Assembly: GCA_015680685.1 (NCBI GenBank)
Contig: MNCI01016384.1
Span: 685,353 to 749,352, forward strand
Direction: 5' to 3'
DNA from: Gnetum montanum
Taxonomy: Eukaryota; Streptophyta; Gnetopsida; Gnetales; Gnetaceae
Length of the DNA: 64,000 nucleotides
The position numbers and the translations under genes were made by a program. The notes under the pieces are model-generated. The model saw only the letters and a program-made list of their open reading frames with translations, did not search any database and was not told the origin of the DNA. Each line of letters opens with the position of its first letter. The stretch's first letter is position 1. This document shows positions 23,276 to 34,369 of the stretch, piece after piece.

Positions 23276-24019
23276 AGAAAATACTTCTGCATTTTGGTGT
23301 ATTAGGTCTCATAAGCAATTAATGTATGGCTTAAGTAGTATATAGGTAACACTGCTCCATCATCTCAATTTTGATAGAGTAGAGAGGCAATGGACATGTT
23401 GGAGATGGCAAGGTAGACATAAAAAGATTTATCCTTCTATGGTAGATAGATTGTGGGTAGTTTTGCCAACTCTTGCTTAAGGTTTTCAAAGGCTTCTTGG
23501 CATTGAGCCATCCACTCATAGTGAACTCCTTTCTTAAGCAAGTGTTGCATGGGTTGTAACTTATTTGTAAGCCTTGTGATGAACCTATGGATAAATTGTA
23601 ATCTACCTTGTAGTTCTTGAATCTCCTTAAGGTTAGTTGGTGCTACCAAGTTGGATATGGCTTTAACCTTATTAGGATTGAGATGTATTCCTACTTCAAA
23701 CACTATAAAGCCAAGGATCTCACCAGTTTTGACCCCAAAGAAATAGTTCTTGGGATTAAGCCTAAGCTCATACTTGAGGCATCGTTTAAGTACAAGGTCA
23801 AGGTCATGTGCATGTTTTCTATCATTTTGGACTTAATGGCTATATTGACCACATAGTCATTAATGAATCCTAGCATATAGTTGCTAAAGATATAGGTCAT
23901 TACTTGTTGATACATTGCTCCTTCGTTCTTTAAGCCAAATGGAATCATGGTGCAACAAAATGTTTCCTGAGTCATGAAGGTCATACAAAGTTGATTAGGG
24001 TTAATCCTAACTTGGTTGT
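23276..24019 (-). pseudogene. Old Tat-like pol remnant: RT C-terminal half and RNase H start
   Basis: The minus strand reads on from the piece at 33568-34340. From right to left: TFMTQETFCCTMIPFGLKN near 23930-23975, the degraded catalytic region near 23835-23860 (FINDYVVN, where relatives have a VDD box), then the connection domain (HLNPNKVKAI, ELQGRLQFIHRFI) at 23600-23700. The RNase H start (FYVYLAISN, IYYLSHTL) is at 23320-23430. Stops and a frameshift are present, and it fades left of 23276. The motif style matches the Tat/Ogre-like branch, the same branch as the gag-PR at 44.4-48.1 kb. Confidence 0.75.
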
Positions 24020-24339
24020 TGATGAGAGCGATTACTCTAGCAGTTTATTCTAATTATTAGAGTGGTTACTCTAATTATTAGAGTAGTTGCTCCCAAGCCT
24101 ATAAATACAATGCCCAGGCGCACAATTGGAAAAGAAGTCTTTTAGCAATTAAGTAGCGAAACCCTTGTAGTCTGTTTGAAAGTTAGAGTATTTTCCAAGT
24201 GCCCATAGTAGGAGGTCTAAGTGTGGACAGATCTTTGTTCAAGCATTGTGTACCTGAGCACACCTTGTGTACAGCAATAAAGACAAGCTCTTTGATTCAT
24301 CCTTGTAGCACTTGAGATTTGTTTTCTTACGCATTTCTT
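24020..24339 (+). repeat. 5' LTR of element 2, cut by the assembly gap
   Basis: Only the first 320 bp are present. TATA box at 24100-24107, AATAAAG near 24276. The 3' partner is 893 bp, so about 570 bp plus the primer site must lie in the gap. Confidence 0.9.
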
Positions 24340-24739
24340 NNNNNNNNNNNNNNNNNNNNNNNNNNNNNNNNNNNNNNNNNNNNNNNNNNNNNNNNNNNNN
24401 NNNNNNNNNNNNNNNNNNNNNNNNNNNNNNNNNNNNNNNNNNNNNNNNNNNNNNNNNNNNNNNNNNNNNNNNNNNNNNNNNNNNNNNNNNNNNNNNNNNN
24501 NNNNNNNNNNNNNNNNNNNNNNNNNNNNNNNNNNNNNNNNNNNNNNNNNNNNNNNNNNNNNNNNNNNNNNNNNNNNNNNNNNNNNNNNNNNNNNNNNNNN
24601 NNNNNNNNNNNNNNNNNNNNNNNNNNNNNNNNNNNNNNNNNNNNNNNNNNNNNNNNNNNNNNNNNNNNNNNNNNNNNNNNNNNNNNNNNNNNNNNNNNNN
24701 NNNNNNNNNNNNNNNNNNNNNNNNNNNNNNNNNNNNNNN
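24340..24739. other. Assembly gap, 400 N
   Basis: The round size suggests a nominal gap length. Comparison with the 3' LTR shows it must replace at least about 570 bp of LTR plus the primer site. Open frames drawn through it are meaningless. Confidence 0.97.
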
Positions 24740-24802
24740 GAACCCTTAGGGTTGATTGAGAAAATAATAAACAAGAATACATTGCACACTGAACAGACAA
24801 GT

Positions 24803-27360
24803 ATGTCTCCTTCTTCGTATGAAAGCACCTCACCGCCTAGGTCTAAAACATGAAACAATCGGCAGCATAATACACATGATGTTGATCTGCAAGTCCCTCA
24901 ACAAGTTTGAGTGGATATATTCATCCCAATGAGTATATATTAGACTTTATCTATATCCTCTATCAAGATGAACAACTACGTTGGTGATACTTAGAGGGTA
25001 ACATAATGTTACCTCCTGATCGTTCAGTCCCGAGCATGCTTCTTCATGCTCTCACACGAATTGGCATGCTGCACTTAAATGCAGAATACGTTGTGCAAGA
25101 TCATGACTCAAGAGAATAACATCCCATAGAGGCACAATGTCAAAGGGACTTGCAACAGGAGAAACATCATAAGTCTTTGAAGGGTAAGTGGTCCCAGGAT
25201 GTCCCACATGTCTTAAGCGAAAATGAGGGTGGTGAACCTACCTTAGGTAGTCGCCCACACAATGATGTTCCTCCCCTTGACTTTGGCCAAGGGGTTGTGT
25301 ATCAAAACCTTCATTCCACTATTCATAACCTAGGTTCTGATACCCATGGGCACAAAGGATCCGAAAAAGGGACACAAACTCATGATAAAGGTGGACATTT
25401 TGATCGCAATTGTGATTGGGGCCGATACCGCAGAAGAGTAGGTAGCAGACATCGTCATGGTGACGGTTCTCCTTCTTCTTCACCTTCATCACCTCCTTCA
25501 CCCTCTCTTTCAATATCTGGATGTAGTTATAAAGAAAAGGACCATGGGGATAAAGGTAGGCAAAGTGGAAGTCATAGACGAAACAGCCAGGAAAAGGGAT
25601 GAGAGCAGTCTAGAGAGTCATGACATAGAAGAAGGGAGAGTAGGGAACAACATAAGAATCATAGACACCATGGATGAGATGATCACGATGAACCCCTACT
25701 CACTACTCAAAGTATGTTAGACATAACTAAGGCTGTTAGAATTCCAACAAGGCACCAGAAAGATAGTAGGATCAAGAGATTAGATATGAACAACATCCCA
25801 TGATTTGAAGGGGGATACAACACTGATCCTCAGAATCATTTATAAGCATTCCATGATGCGTGTGCCTTACAGAACATAGAGAAAAAATGGCAAAAACTTA
25901 AGTTGTTCACACAGACATTAGTTAAAGAAGCGAAAAGCTAGTATTGGTCTTTAGAACTGGAATCCATTAGTAGGTGGAGTACTATGTTAGAACTATTTAA
26001 TGATAAGTACCAAACGTAATCCTGAGTGTCTAACTTGCAAAAGCAAATCCAAGGCTGGAAAAAAGGAGGACATGAACCCTTGGATGCTGCTATGGGCTGA
26101 TACTATGCACTATTACATCATTGTCCTAGCCATGATTATTTGCAAAGGGATCAACTGTGCCATCTCGTGGATGGGCTTAGGCATGAAACAAGAAGAACCC
26201 TTGGGACTTATGCCCAAGGAAGACTATCCGAGCTTAGAACTCATCAAATTCAAAGACTATTGGAGCAAGTTTCTAAGGAAGAAGGTGAGCTACAGAAGAG
26301 AGAAAGTGCAGAAGAGTATAACTGAGATCCTTCCCTTCAGAAGAGAGGAGTAAGATTTTGTGAGGATGAAGAAGAGTCACCACTCGAAGAGATGGTGAAT
26401 AGGAAAACTTGGCTATCCAAAAGATGACATCAGAAGTTTCGGCCAAGTTAGACCAAATGTGGGATTTCCTAGACAATAGATTTCAAACTGTTCTTAAAAT
26501 AGTAGAGGAGTCTAGAGAGCAAGGTAGTGATTTCAAAAAAAAAAAAAAAAGAGAGAGAAGCTAAACATGCACGTAGCAAGGGTAAGGGCAAAGTTGCCAT
26601 CATTGAAGAGGCTGTGGATTCGAAAATAGACAATGATAGTGGATGCGAGATATGTCAATATGACCATCCTAAGGGATGTTACCCTGTAATATCACATTTG
26701 CAGGAGTTTGGGATGTATGCACTAAACCCACGATTAAACAAAAGGAAAACACCCCAAAGGTTACCTTATCCTCAAGGTAATCCAAGGCAGTTCCACCAAC
26801 CCTTAACATATTATCCCAGTGGAACTCCACCACAATCGATTAAGCAATATCAATAGTGGCAGCACCCATAATCATGGGGAATGCCACCACCAAGGCAATA
26901 GTATCCTTACCGGCAACTTGACCTGTATGGATATTATGTGTAGTAGCCAATCTCCCCACATGACTCTACTAGTCACGTCACTCCTCAACCTCACTACCAA
27001 GCCAACGAGTATTATGGGGCTACCTCTTCTAGAGGCGATATTTTGCAAGCATACCATCCTTCTCATCTAGCCGCATCTCTTCCACCAATAGCTTCACTAC
27101 CACTTGCTCGTGCAATGCAAGGTGAAATCCCTACCCAGCCGTAGCAACGTAATGCCACGAGGGTTGTTAACTCTCAACCTACTATTGGTTCCAACAACCA
27201 CATGAAGAAAAGACCTTTCTTTAGAACCAACAGTCCAACCAAGCCCTTGCAATCACAAGAGGCTAATTCCTTAGACACCTCAGTGTCAATCAAAACTTCG
27301 GAGCCCCCTTCAACCTAGTCACCGCACTCAATGCATACGGTCATGCTAACACATGTCATC
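24803..27360 (+). pseudogene. Decayed gag of element 2
   Basis: The ATG at 24803 opens a proline-rich start. The QVPQQ block near 24890 aligns with element 1. A long open stretch at 25150-25602 holds VPPLDFGQGVVYQN, then His/Gly-rich and Ser/Pro-rich sequence. The capsid-like region runs about 25790-26330 (NNIP opening, RDQLCHLVDGLRHETRRTLG near 26145). A knuckle-like box, CEICQYDHPKGC, is near 26645-26680 with spacing CX2CX3HX3C, tighter than the usual CX2CX4HX4C. Stops (for example after NNIP) show it is not functional. An A16 run near 26537 adds frame trouble. Confidence 0.82.
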
Positions 27361-27379
27361 ACTGATTGGATCAAAGCTA

Positions 27380-27850
27380 GCTACCTTCCTAGGAAATTCT
27401 CTGATCTTGAGAGTCCTTTGATATACTTACAAATTATTGGAAATGTGTTGTGAAATGCTCTTTTGGATTTAGGTTCCAGTGTCAACTTGATTTCTCAAGA
27501 AATGTACAAGGCCTGGAACCTGCCTCGATTGAAAAAGAGCAACATCTATCTTGAGTTGACCGACCAATCCATCACTGTCCCATTGGGACTAGTGAAAAAC
27601 ATTGTTACACTATTTGTGGGTGGTCATACTTAGTTTACTTCCTAGTGATTCAGGTAAACAACAGTAAGGAGAACTTCCCAATCATAATGGGAAGAGCATG
27701 GCTAAGCACCATCGACACATGCCTAGGAATCTATGATCTTCCCTAGAAATATCAAAGGAAAATACATTCAAAAAGATCCAGAAGAAGAAATTTTCTTGCA
27801 TCACATACAGTGACATAGGGTGTAATTGCATGCAGAGGTCATGGTTTATG
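27380..27850 (+). pseudogene. Decayed aspartic protease region of element 2
   Basis: The loop near 27460-27490 reads LLDLGSSVNLI: Asp is kept but Ser of D-S-G is Leu. FPIIMGRAWLS follows near 27675. Element 1 has the opposite defect (NSG). The linker to RT (27850-28370) has no recognised domain. Confidence 0.75.
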
Positions 27851-28369
27851 CAAAGTTTAGCATTTCCTACATGCAATCAACGTGCACAAGTGATTAACAT
27901 ACAAAGATGCCTGTATGTAGTAGCCACATGACAGGAAGACACCTAGTGACTAATAGATGATCAAGAAAGTAGTTCACTCATATGCATGGAACCACTTGAG
28001 GGTTTGACTTGTGCTTACATTGATAGCATAGATGCATTAGAGAAAGTCCACTTCCAACTTCCAAGTCTTAACCTTGAAAACATCAACTAGGGGAAATTAG
28101 AAATCCCTGAGAAATTTAAGTAGAAGCCCCTCAAGCTGAAACCATTACCCACCAGTATGGAATACACGTTCCTTAAAAATAGAAAATTGGTAATTATCAA
28201 CACTAAGCTTGCTCCTCGATAGAAAGAAGAGTTGCTGAAGGTAATAAATAAATGGTTGGAAGCCTTTGCTTGGTCATATCCTAAATTCACTGGAATAGAT
28301 CCTAGGATATGCCAACATAGAATTTACACTTACTCATCCATGAAGCCTTGAAGACAACCACAGAGGTGA

Positions 28370-29625
28370 TTGAACCCTAATCTAAAGCAAGTAGTTAAGG
28401 AAGAAATTAAACAGCTTCTCAAGGCTGGGTTCATATACCCCATTGCTGCTAGCGAATGGGTTAGCCCCTTAGTTATTGTGCCTAAATAGGGAGGAAAATG
28501 GAGGGTGTGCATAGATTTTAGGCTACTAAATATGGCAACATTCAAAGAACACTTTCCATTGCCATTTGTTGACCAAGTCTTAGACACCATCGCAGGGCAT
28601 CACTATTATAGTTTTTTGAATGGATATAGTAGATATAACCAGATACAAATAGCCCCAAAAGACCAAGCCAAGACTATGTTCACTAGTCCTTGGAGAATGT
28701 TCACATACAAATAGATGTCGTTTAGCTTGTGAAATGCCCCTGAAACATTTCAATGACTAGTTCTAAGCATATTCCAACAACAGATAGGGAATAGCATGGA
28801 GGTCTTTATGGATGACTTCTCCACTTATGGAGCAAACTTTGATCAAGCCTTGGATTGGTCAGAGCAAGTGTTAAAAAGATGTGTAGAAATCAATTTGAGG
28901 CTCAACTGGTAGAAAAGCCATTTAATGGTCCAAAAAGGTGTAGTACTAGGGCACAAAATCTCACACATCGGGATAGAGGTAGACCCCAAGAAAATCAAAA
29001 TTATTTAAGGAATTACTTGTTAACCAAAAAATGTTAAAGATATTAAGTCATTCCTTGGACATACTAGCTACTATAGGAGATTTATTGAGAACTTTTTAAA
29101 GGTTGCCAAACCATTGGTGGAATTAACGAAAAAGGACATACCTTTCGAGTGGACTAGGGAATGCAAATTAGCTTTCCAAACTCTGAAACAGAAGCTAGTA
29201 GAAACACCCATTCTACAAGCTCTTAACTAGTTCAAACCATTCCATATCATGATTGACGCATCCAACTATGCTTTAGGAGCCGTACTTACACAGTTAGATG
29301 ACCAAAAGTGTCCTTATTACATCCACTGTGCAAATAGAAGTATCGCTGGTGCACAACTTAACTACACTACCACAGAGAAAGAATTAATGGTTGTAGTGTT
29401 TGCACTAGAAAAGTTGAGACACTATGTGTTGGGATATAAAGTATATCTGCATACAGATCATAGTGCAATTCAGTTCATCATGAATAAGGCAATGTTAAGC
29501 CCTCGCATCATACAATGGCTTGTAATCTTACAAGAGTTTGATTTAATGATGATTGATTGCAAGGGCACCGAGAATGTAGTTGCTAATCATTTATCTCAGT
29601 TGTGATGTGACAAAAAAGAGGATGA
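28370..29625 (+). pseudogene. Decayed reverse transcriptase and RNase H of element 2
   Basis: RT blocks: WRVCIDFRLLNMATF near 28500, FPLPFVDQVLDT near 28555, a damaged FGLxNAP box near 28725 (stop within it), and an intact VFMDDFSTYG near 28802. RNase H: IDASNYALGAVLTQLDD near 29250, TEKELMVVVFALEKL near 29375, HTDHSAIQFIMNKA near 29450, and LQEFDLMMIDCKGTENVVA near 29530. The RNase H stretch is open for 118 codons (29249-29605), the longest surviving coding piece of this element. Stops elsewhere make the polyprotein dead. Confidence 0.9.
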
Positions 29626-29629
29626 GTAT

Positions 29630-30710
29630 CCGATTTCTAATCATTTCCTTGATGAATTCCTCTTTGTTGGTGTAGTGAATAATCAATCACCCATGGAGAA
29701 AAACTGGTACAGTAGCATTCTTACCTATCTCCTCACCTAACAAACACCACAAGAGTTAAACCTTAAGATGAAACAATAATTTCTTCACTGAGCTAAGTAC
29801 TTTATAGAGATCAATGGGCAACTTTACAAAGTGTGTCCCGGTGTCTTGGTTTGATTGTGTGTTCCTAATATAGATTAACTACGAGTTCTCTAAGAGGCTT
29901 ATGAGGGTTCTTGTGGGGTTCATTACGCTAGGAGACGAATGGCCATCAAGATCCTACTTGTAGGATATTATTGGCCTACATTATTTCGGGATGCCCATCG
30001 TTTCGTCCAATCTTGCAAGTGCTATCAAGGTGATGGGGGAATGATTGCTAGAATGGAGGGTTCACAATAATGGATTCAACTGTTAGAACCATTCAACATT
30101 TGGGGAATTGATTTTATGGGGCTGATTACACCAATGTCCAATGGAAAAGCTTATATTATTGTTGCCACTGATTACTTAACAAAATGGGCCAAAGTAGCTA
30201 TCGTTAAAGATTGTACATCATCTACAGTTGCACAATTTATTCAACAACAAATCATAAATAGGTTTGGTGTGCCTTGTGCACTTATTTCAGATAATGGTAC
30301 CCATTTCAAAGGTGCAACTTTTCAGAAATTAATGCAACACTTAGGGGTTGAACATAAATTGATAATGCCATACCACCCCCAAGCAAATGGTCAAGCCAAA
30401 GTCACCAACAAGGAGATTACGAAGATATTGACAAGAACCGTTAGCAAGTTTAGGTGAGATTGGAGCACTAAACTAAATGATGCTCTTTGAGCATACTGCT
30501 CCACATGGAAAATCCCTATAGGATACTCTCCCTATGAGTTAGTGTATGGTAAATTACGAACACTTCCCATTCAAACTAAGCTCCGTACATTATCCATAGC
30601 ATGTGACCTCAACCTTGACCTTGATGTAGCACAGAAACAACGGTTAGTAACCCTTAACTTGCTAGATGAAAATCGATTAGCTATCCTGTCATCTAAAGAA
30701 TTGCACAAGG
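29630..30710 (+). pseudogene. Decayed, 3'-truncated integrase of element 2
   Basis: The zinc-binding N-terminal domain (about 29830-30040) is partly readable, including a CKCYQGD-like end. The core keeps the first Asp (GIDFMGL near 30108), the second Asp (SDNGTHF near 30288) and a region matching NGQAxVT near 30390 in which the Glu position reads Lys. A frame opens again at 30542-30754. The C-terminal block of about 270 bp seen in element 1 (about 11410-11682) is absent exactly at the single N at 30711. Confidence 0.85.
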
Positions 30711-30756
30711 NTATAACCCTGCTCACTGTTTCGAATCTCCTCCTTCGAACTTAGTC

Positions 30757-30769
30757 GTGGGGGAGATGG
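30757..30769 (+). other. Internal polypurine-tract-like site, element 2
   Basis: GTGGGGGAGATGG after TTAGTC, identical to 11728-11740 of element 1. The site directly before the 3' LTR reads TTTAGTCGTGGAGG. Confidence 0.5.
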
Positions 30770-32660
30770 CTACCTATGCTAATCATTATAGGCCCTCAGT
30801 TCTTTTTGAATTTTTATTTTACACATTATTTCAACTTTTTTTTATTTTTGTTTTACACCATTGTTCATGTTTTTACTATTTCTTGGTTTTCTTGATTTAC
30901 ATTTATTCGTCATTTAATAAGTGCTCATGATGGTGGATTGAATTATATCATATTGATTGCTAATGTTTGGTTTTTACCTTTGAATTATGATGCTGATATT
31001 AAGGTATGGTTCTTTTGGTAAAATAGGCAATGAGTCCACATTGTCCACTCATCCATACAACTCTATGGTCTCCTTTGGCTTGGAACTGTACAATCCCCTT
31101 TTTCTAAGTAAACTTGTTAATGAATTGGTGGCTAGGTATTTTTGAAACCAAGGAAAGAATCAAAGGATGAAAAGGGTATGACTTCAAGGGGATTCAATGC
31201 ATTGGTGCTAGCCATTCTCTTGGGTGCTTGGATGCTTTTTCTTGGGTTTTCTGCCATTTTGACATTGTTCAAATATTAGGAAGCTAAGTGAATAAAAATA
31301 AGTCTTTGCATGGTGTGGTTCTCACGCATAAACATAAAAAAAAACAAAACAAAAAAAAAGGTTTGAGGATTCAAAGCACACCCCTTAGATATAATAAAGC
31401 AATATGGGCAACAAGTATTGGTTATGGAACTAGAAAGACATGTTACCCATGGCTAAAGGTTCCATCTAACTAAGGCCCTTTCTCACTTCTTGCTTCTCCA
31501 TTTCGCTCTCCTCGAAATGGTGGTGACTCTTTGTGGAAGCATTCTTGTTGCTTGAAGTGGATGGATTGGTCAAGTGTGTTGATGCGAGGTCACTGGATGA
31601 GATTTGTTTGAGTCTGGATTTGGGATGAGTTCTACTCAGTCACATTAACCATGAAATACACAAGGGGATTTATACAACCTTATTCTTGGGATTCCATTCC
31701 ATTCTCTCCTCTCCATCTTTCTTCCCATTTTCCACCTCATTGTCGGTTTTATCATTAGCCCATTCTAGGTTGATGCATTATTTTTCTTTGGTGAATTCTT
31801 GTGGGTAAGTTTTTAACTCTTGCTTCCAAATGAAATTCCTAGAGCCTATAGACTCTTTGGTTTGTGGGTTTGTCAGGGCATAAAAGTAATGAGCTTGCTT
31901 TGGGGAGGACCCACTAGCACTCCTTTTTGATGCAATTGCTAAGTTCTTTTCCTTAAATATTTCGTGCAATCAATCATCTCTTGTTTCATCCCCATCCATG
32001 ACATCCATTTTATTAGCATTGTCGTTGTTATTTTTTTCCATCTTTCTTGTTCCTCCTATTTTTCCATCTTATAGCTACTGGAGGTTTGTTCTTAGTCATG
32101 GGGGCCCTGGCACAAATTTTTTAATTTTTTTCATTTTACTATTTACCTAACCCCTACACCTTGGGTAGTCATCTGTGATAAATCTCCAAACCAGTTTTTG
32201 CCATAACCACAACTCAGCCAATGCGCTTCATATCAAGGCAAGGTATCAACTACATTATGGTTTATCTATCGTTGCTCATTTGTGACTGTGTTGTGTGTGC
32301 AGATGAAGATTATACAAACAATGGATTGGGCTTGGAGGAATCACTTAGGATGGATTGGAACTGGAGCATTTACAAAAGGAGAAAGTTTGGTGGCATGGCT
32401 ATGGATAAACAACGGAAGATGCAATCTTAGCATTGGTGGTAACGCGCTTCATTTTCTTTCCCTCTCTTTCTCTACAAGCTGTCAAATAAAGGCTTGGATG
32501 TCATTTATGTACTAGTGTTCACCAAAATGTTGTAATATGCTTATTGATCCATCACTGGGCATGTTGAGTTTGTCATCCCATTCCACCATCAGTTGTCAAT
32601 TAGTCAATAATCCCATACCTTCCCAATATTTTGTAAGAAACTCAAGGACGAGATTTCATT
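30770..32660 (+). other. 3' region of element 2
   Basis: Counterpart of 11741-13751. No env-like gene that I can support. Conserved blocks shared with element 1: the TTTGCATGGTGTGGT unit (31303-31395) and TTTGGGGAGGACCCAC near 31897. The overlapping open frames at 32221-32515 lack recognisable domains. Confidence 0.6.
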
Positions 32661-32674
32661 TAGTCGTGGAGGTA

Positions 32675-33567
32675 TGATGAGGGTAGTTACTCTAGTGGTT
32701 TATTCTAATTATTAGAGCAGTTACTCTAGTGGTTTATTCTAATTATTAGCGCAGTTACTCTGGTGGTTTATTCTAATTATCAGAGTGGTTACTCTAATTA
32801 TTAGAGTAGTTTCTCCCAAGCCTATAAATACAGTGCCCAGGCACACAATTGAAAAAGAAGTCTTTTAGCAGTCAAGTAGTGAAACTCTTGTAGTTTTTTT
32901 GAAAGTTAGAGTATTTTCCAAGTGCTCACAGTAGGAGGTCTAAGTGTGGACGGATCTTTATTCAAGCATTATGTACCTGAGTACACCTTGTGTACGGCAA
33001 TAAAGAAGAGCTTTTTGATTCATCCTTGTAGCACTTGAGATTTGTTTTCTTATGCATTTATTTTATTTTATTTTATTTTATGCACTTTACATTTCTGTTA
33101 TTAGCACAACAATTCATTTTGATCAATTAAGCAAATCATTAAATTACACAAGCACGACCACTTCGAGCATGCGTGTAATGCTTGGTAACCCAGTAACGAT
33201 TAGTGTTTGGTAATCCTAGTAGTGTTGCACTGGTTCAGGATGTGTACGGCAAGTGGGAACAGATGTTGGTATTAGGATTAGTTAGAACTTAGTTAATGAG
33301 TAGTTAAGTTAAATTACTCACTTAGTTACCTCTCTCATTCCCTACTAGCGTAGGACATAAAAACATAAAAGCTATAAAAATCACATGCCTCAAGCTTACT
33401 TAACCATACAATCATGACATACAAGTAAGCTTGGGAAGACAATGATCAACCAACTCATTCTTGTTCCACAAGGGTGCATAAGCACTTAGTCCTTGGAATT
33501 CGACCGGATTATGCGTGAAACGATCGTATTTGTATGGTTGAGCATAGGGGTACCTTGTTGCTCATCA
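32675..33567 (+). repeat. 3' LTR of element 2
   Basis: 893 bp, TGATGA to TCATCA, TATA box at 32823-32830, AATAAAG near 33000, and an ATTTT microsatellite near 33060. The U3 starts with three 34-bp tandem units (32685, 32719, 32753) plus a partial one; the 5' LTR has only one. Confidence 0.92.
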
Positions 33568-34340
33568 GTTGTATCTCGAGAACCCATCCATGAAGGATAA
33601 CAAGGCATGTCTAGCCCTAGTATCAATAAGTTGGTTAATACTAGGCAAAGGAAAATCATCTTTGATGGCTACCATATTTAGATCTCAAAAATTAATGCAA
33701 ATATATATACTCCTACTTTTATTAGGAACTACCACTATGTTGGAAACCCATTATGCATAATCAATAGCTCTAATGAAACTAGCTTGGTATAGTTTTGTGA
33801 TTTAATCACAAACTACCAAGGCCAAATATGGTCTAATATTATGAACTTTTTGCTTAACTATCTTGATACTAAGATTGAGTGTAATATTTTGTTGTATTAG
33901 GTATGGGTCAAGACCTGGCATATCTTCATATGACTAGGCAAAGGCCTTAATGTTTTCTTGGAGGACCTTGGTGATGTCTTGAGCCTATAGAGGTTCGAGT
34001 GAGGAACTTAGTTTTAAGGTTTTCTCCTCATAATTATGTGTCATGATAGGAACCTCATCTAGAGAGTCTTGAATAATGTTTCTAGTCTTAAGGTCAAGGG
34101 TCTTGACTAGGTTTTACTTAAGAGGCTTTTCTATCAAGGCTATTTGGCCATCTAGACTCTTAGGCTTAAGATCTAGGTAATTAATATCAACAAATTGCTC
34201 AACATCACCGTGGGATTTGCTTAGCCTCGAAGAAAAACTGATTTGTTCATAGGTTTTCATACTCCAATATTGCATATCAACCATAAGCACATTCAGTAGC
34301 ACCTATGTGATAAAATGAGTAAATAATGCCAAACTAATGT
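33568..34340 (-). pseudogene. Old Tat-like pol remnant: RT N-terminal half and linker
   Basis: Minus strand from right to left: a linker with DVEQFVDINYLDLKPK near 34170, SYEDMPGLDPYLIQQ near 33900-33945 (a signature just before RT in this branch), then DLNMVAIKDDFPLP near 33640-33680 and FMDGFSRYN at 33568-33595. The reading continues at 24019 once element 2 and one GTTGT copy are ignored, so element 2 broke this RT. Stops are present independently of that insertion. It may be the pol of the gag-PR unit at 44.4-48.1 kb, which is on the same strand and of the same branch. Confidence 0.75.
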
Positions 34341-34369
34341 AAAATATTTAGTAATAATGCATAGGTAAG

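Larger units (their letters stand above)
24020..33567 (+). mobile_element. Second Athila-type LTR retrotransposon (element 2), dead
   Basis: It begins TGATGA at 24020 and ends TCATCA at 33567, flanked by GTTGT (24015-24019 and 33568-33572). Internal order matches element 1: gag, PR, RT, RNase H, IN, PPT-like site, long 3' region, 3' LTR. It is apparently somewhat less decayed (RT box VFMDDFS and IN core GIDFMG are intact) but still has many stops. The 5' LTR and primer site are partly hidden by a 400-N gap, and a stretch of IN is missing at a single N. It lies inside the RT domain of an older Tat-like pol. Confidence 0.92.

Noticed and set aside
24217-24858. Open frames of 145-213 codons across the N block
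   Set aside because: They exist only because N is read as open; no sequence supports them.
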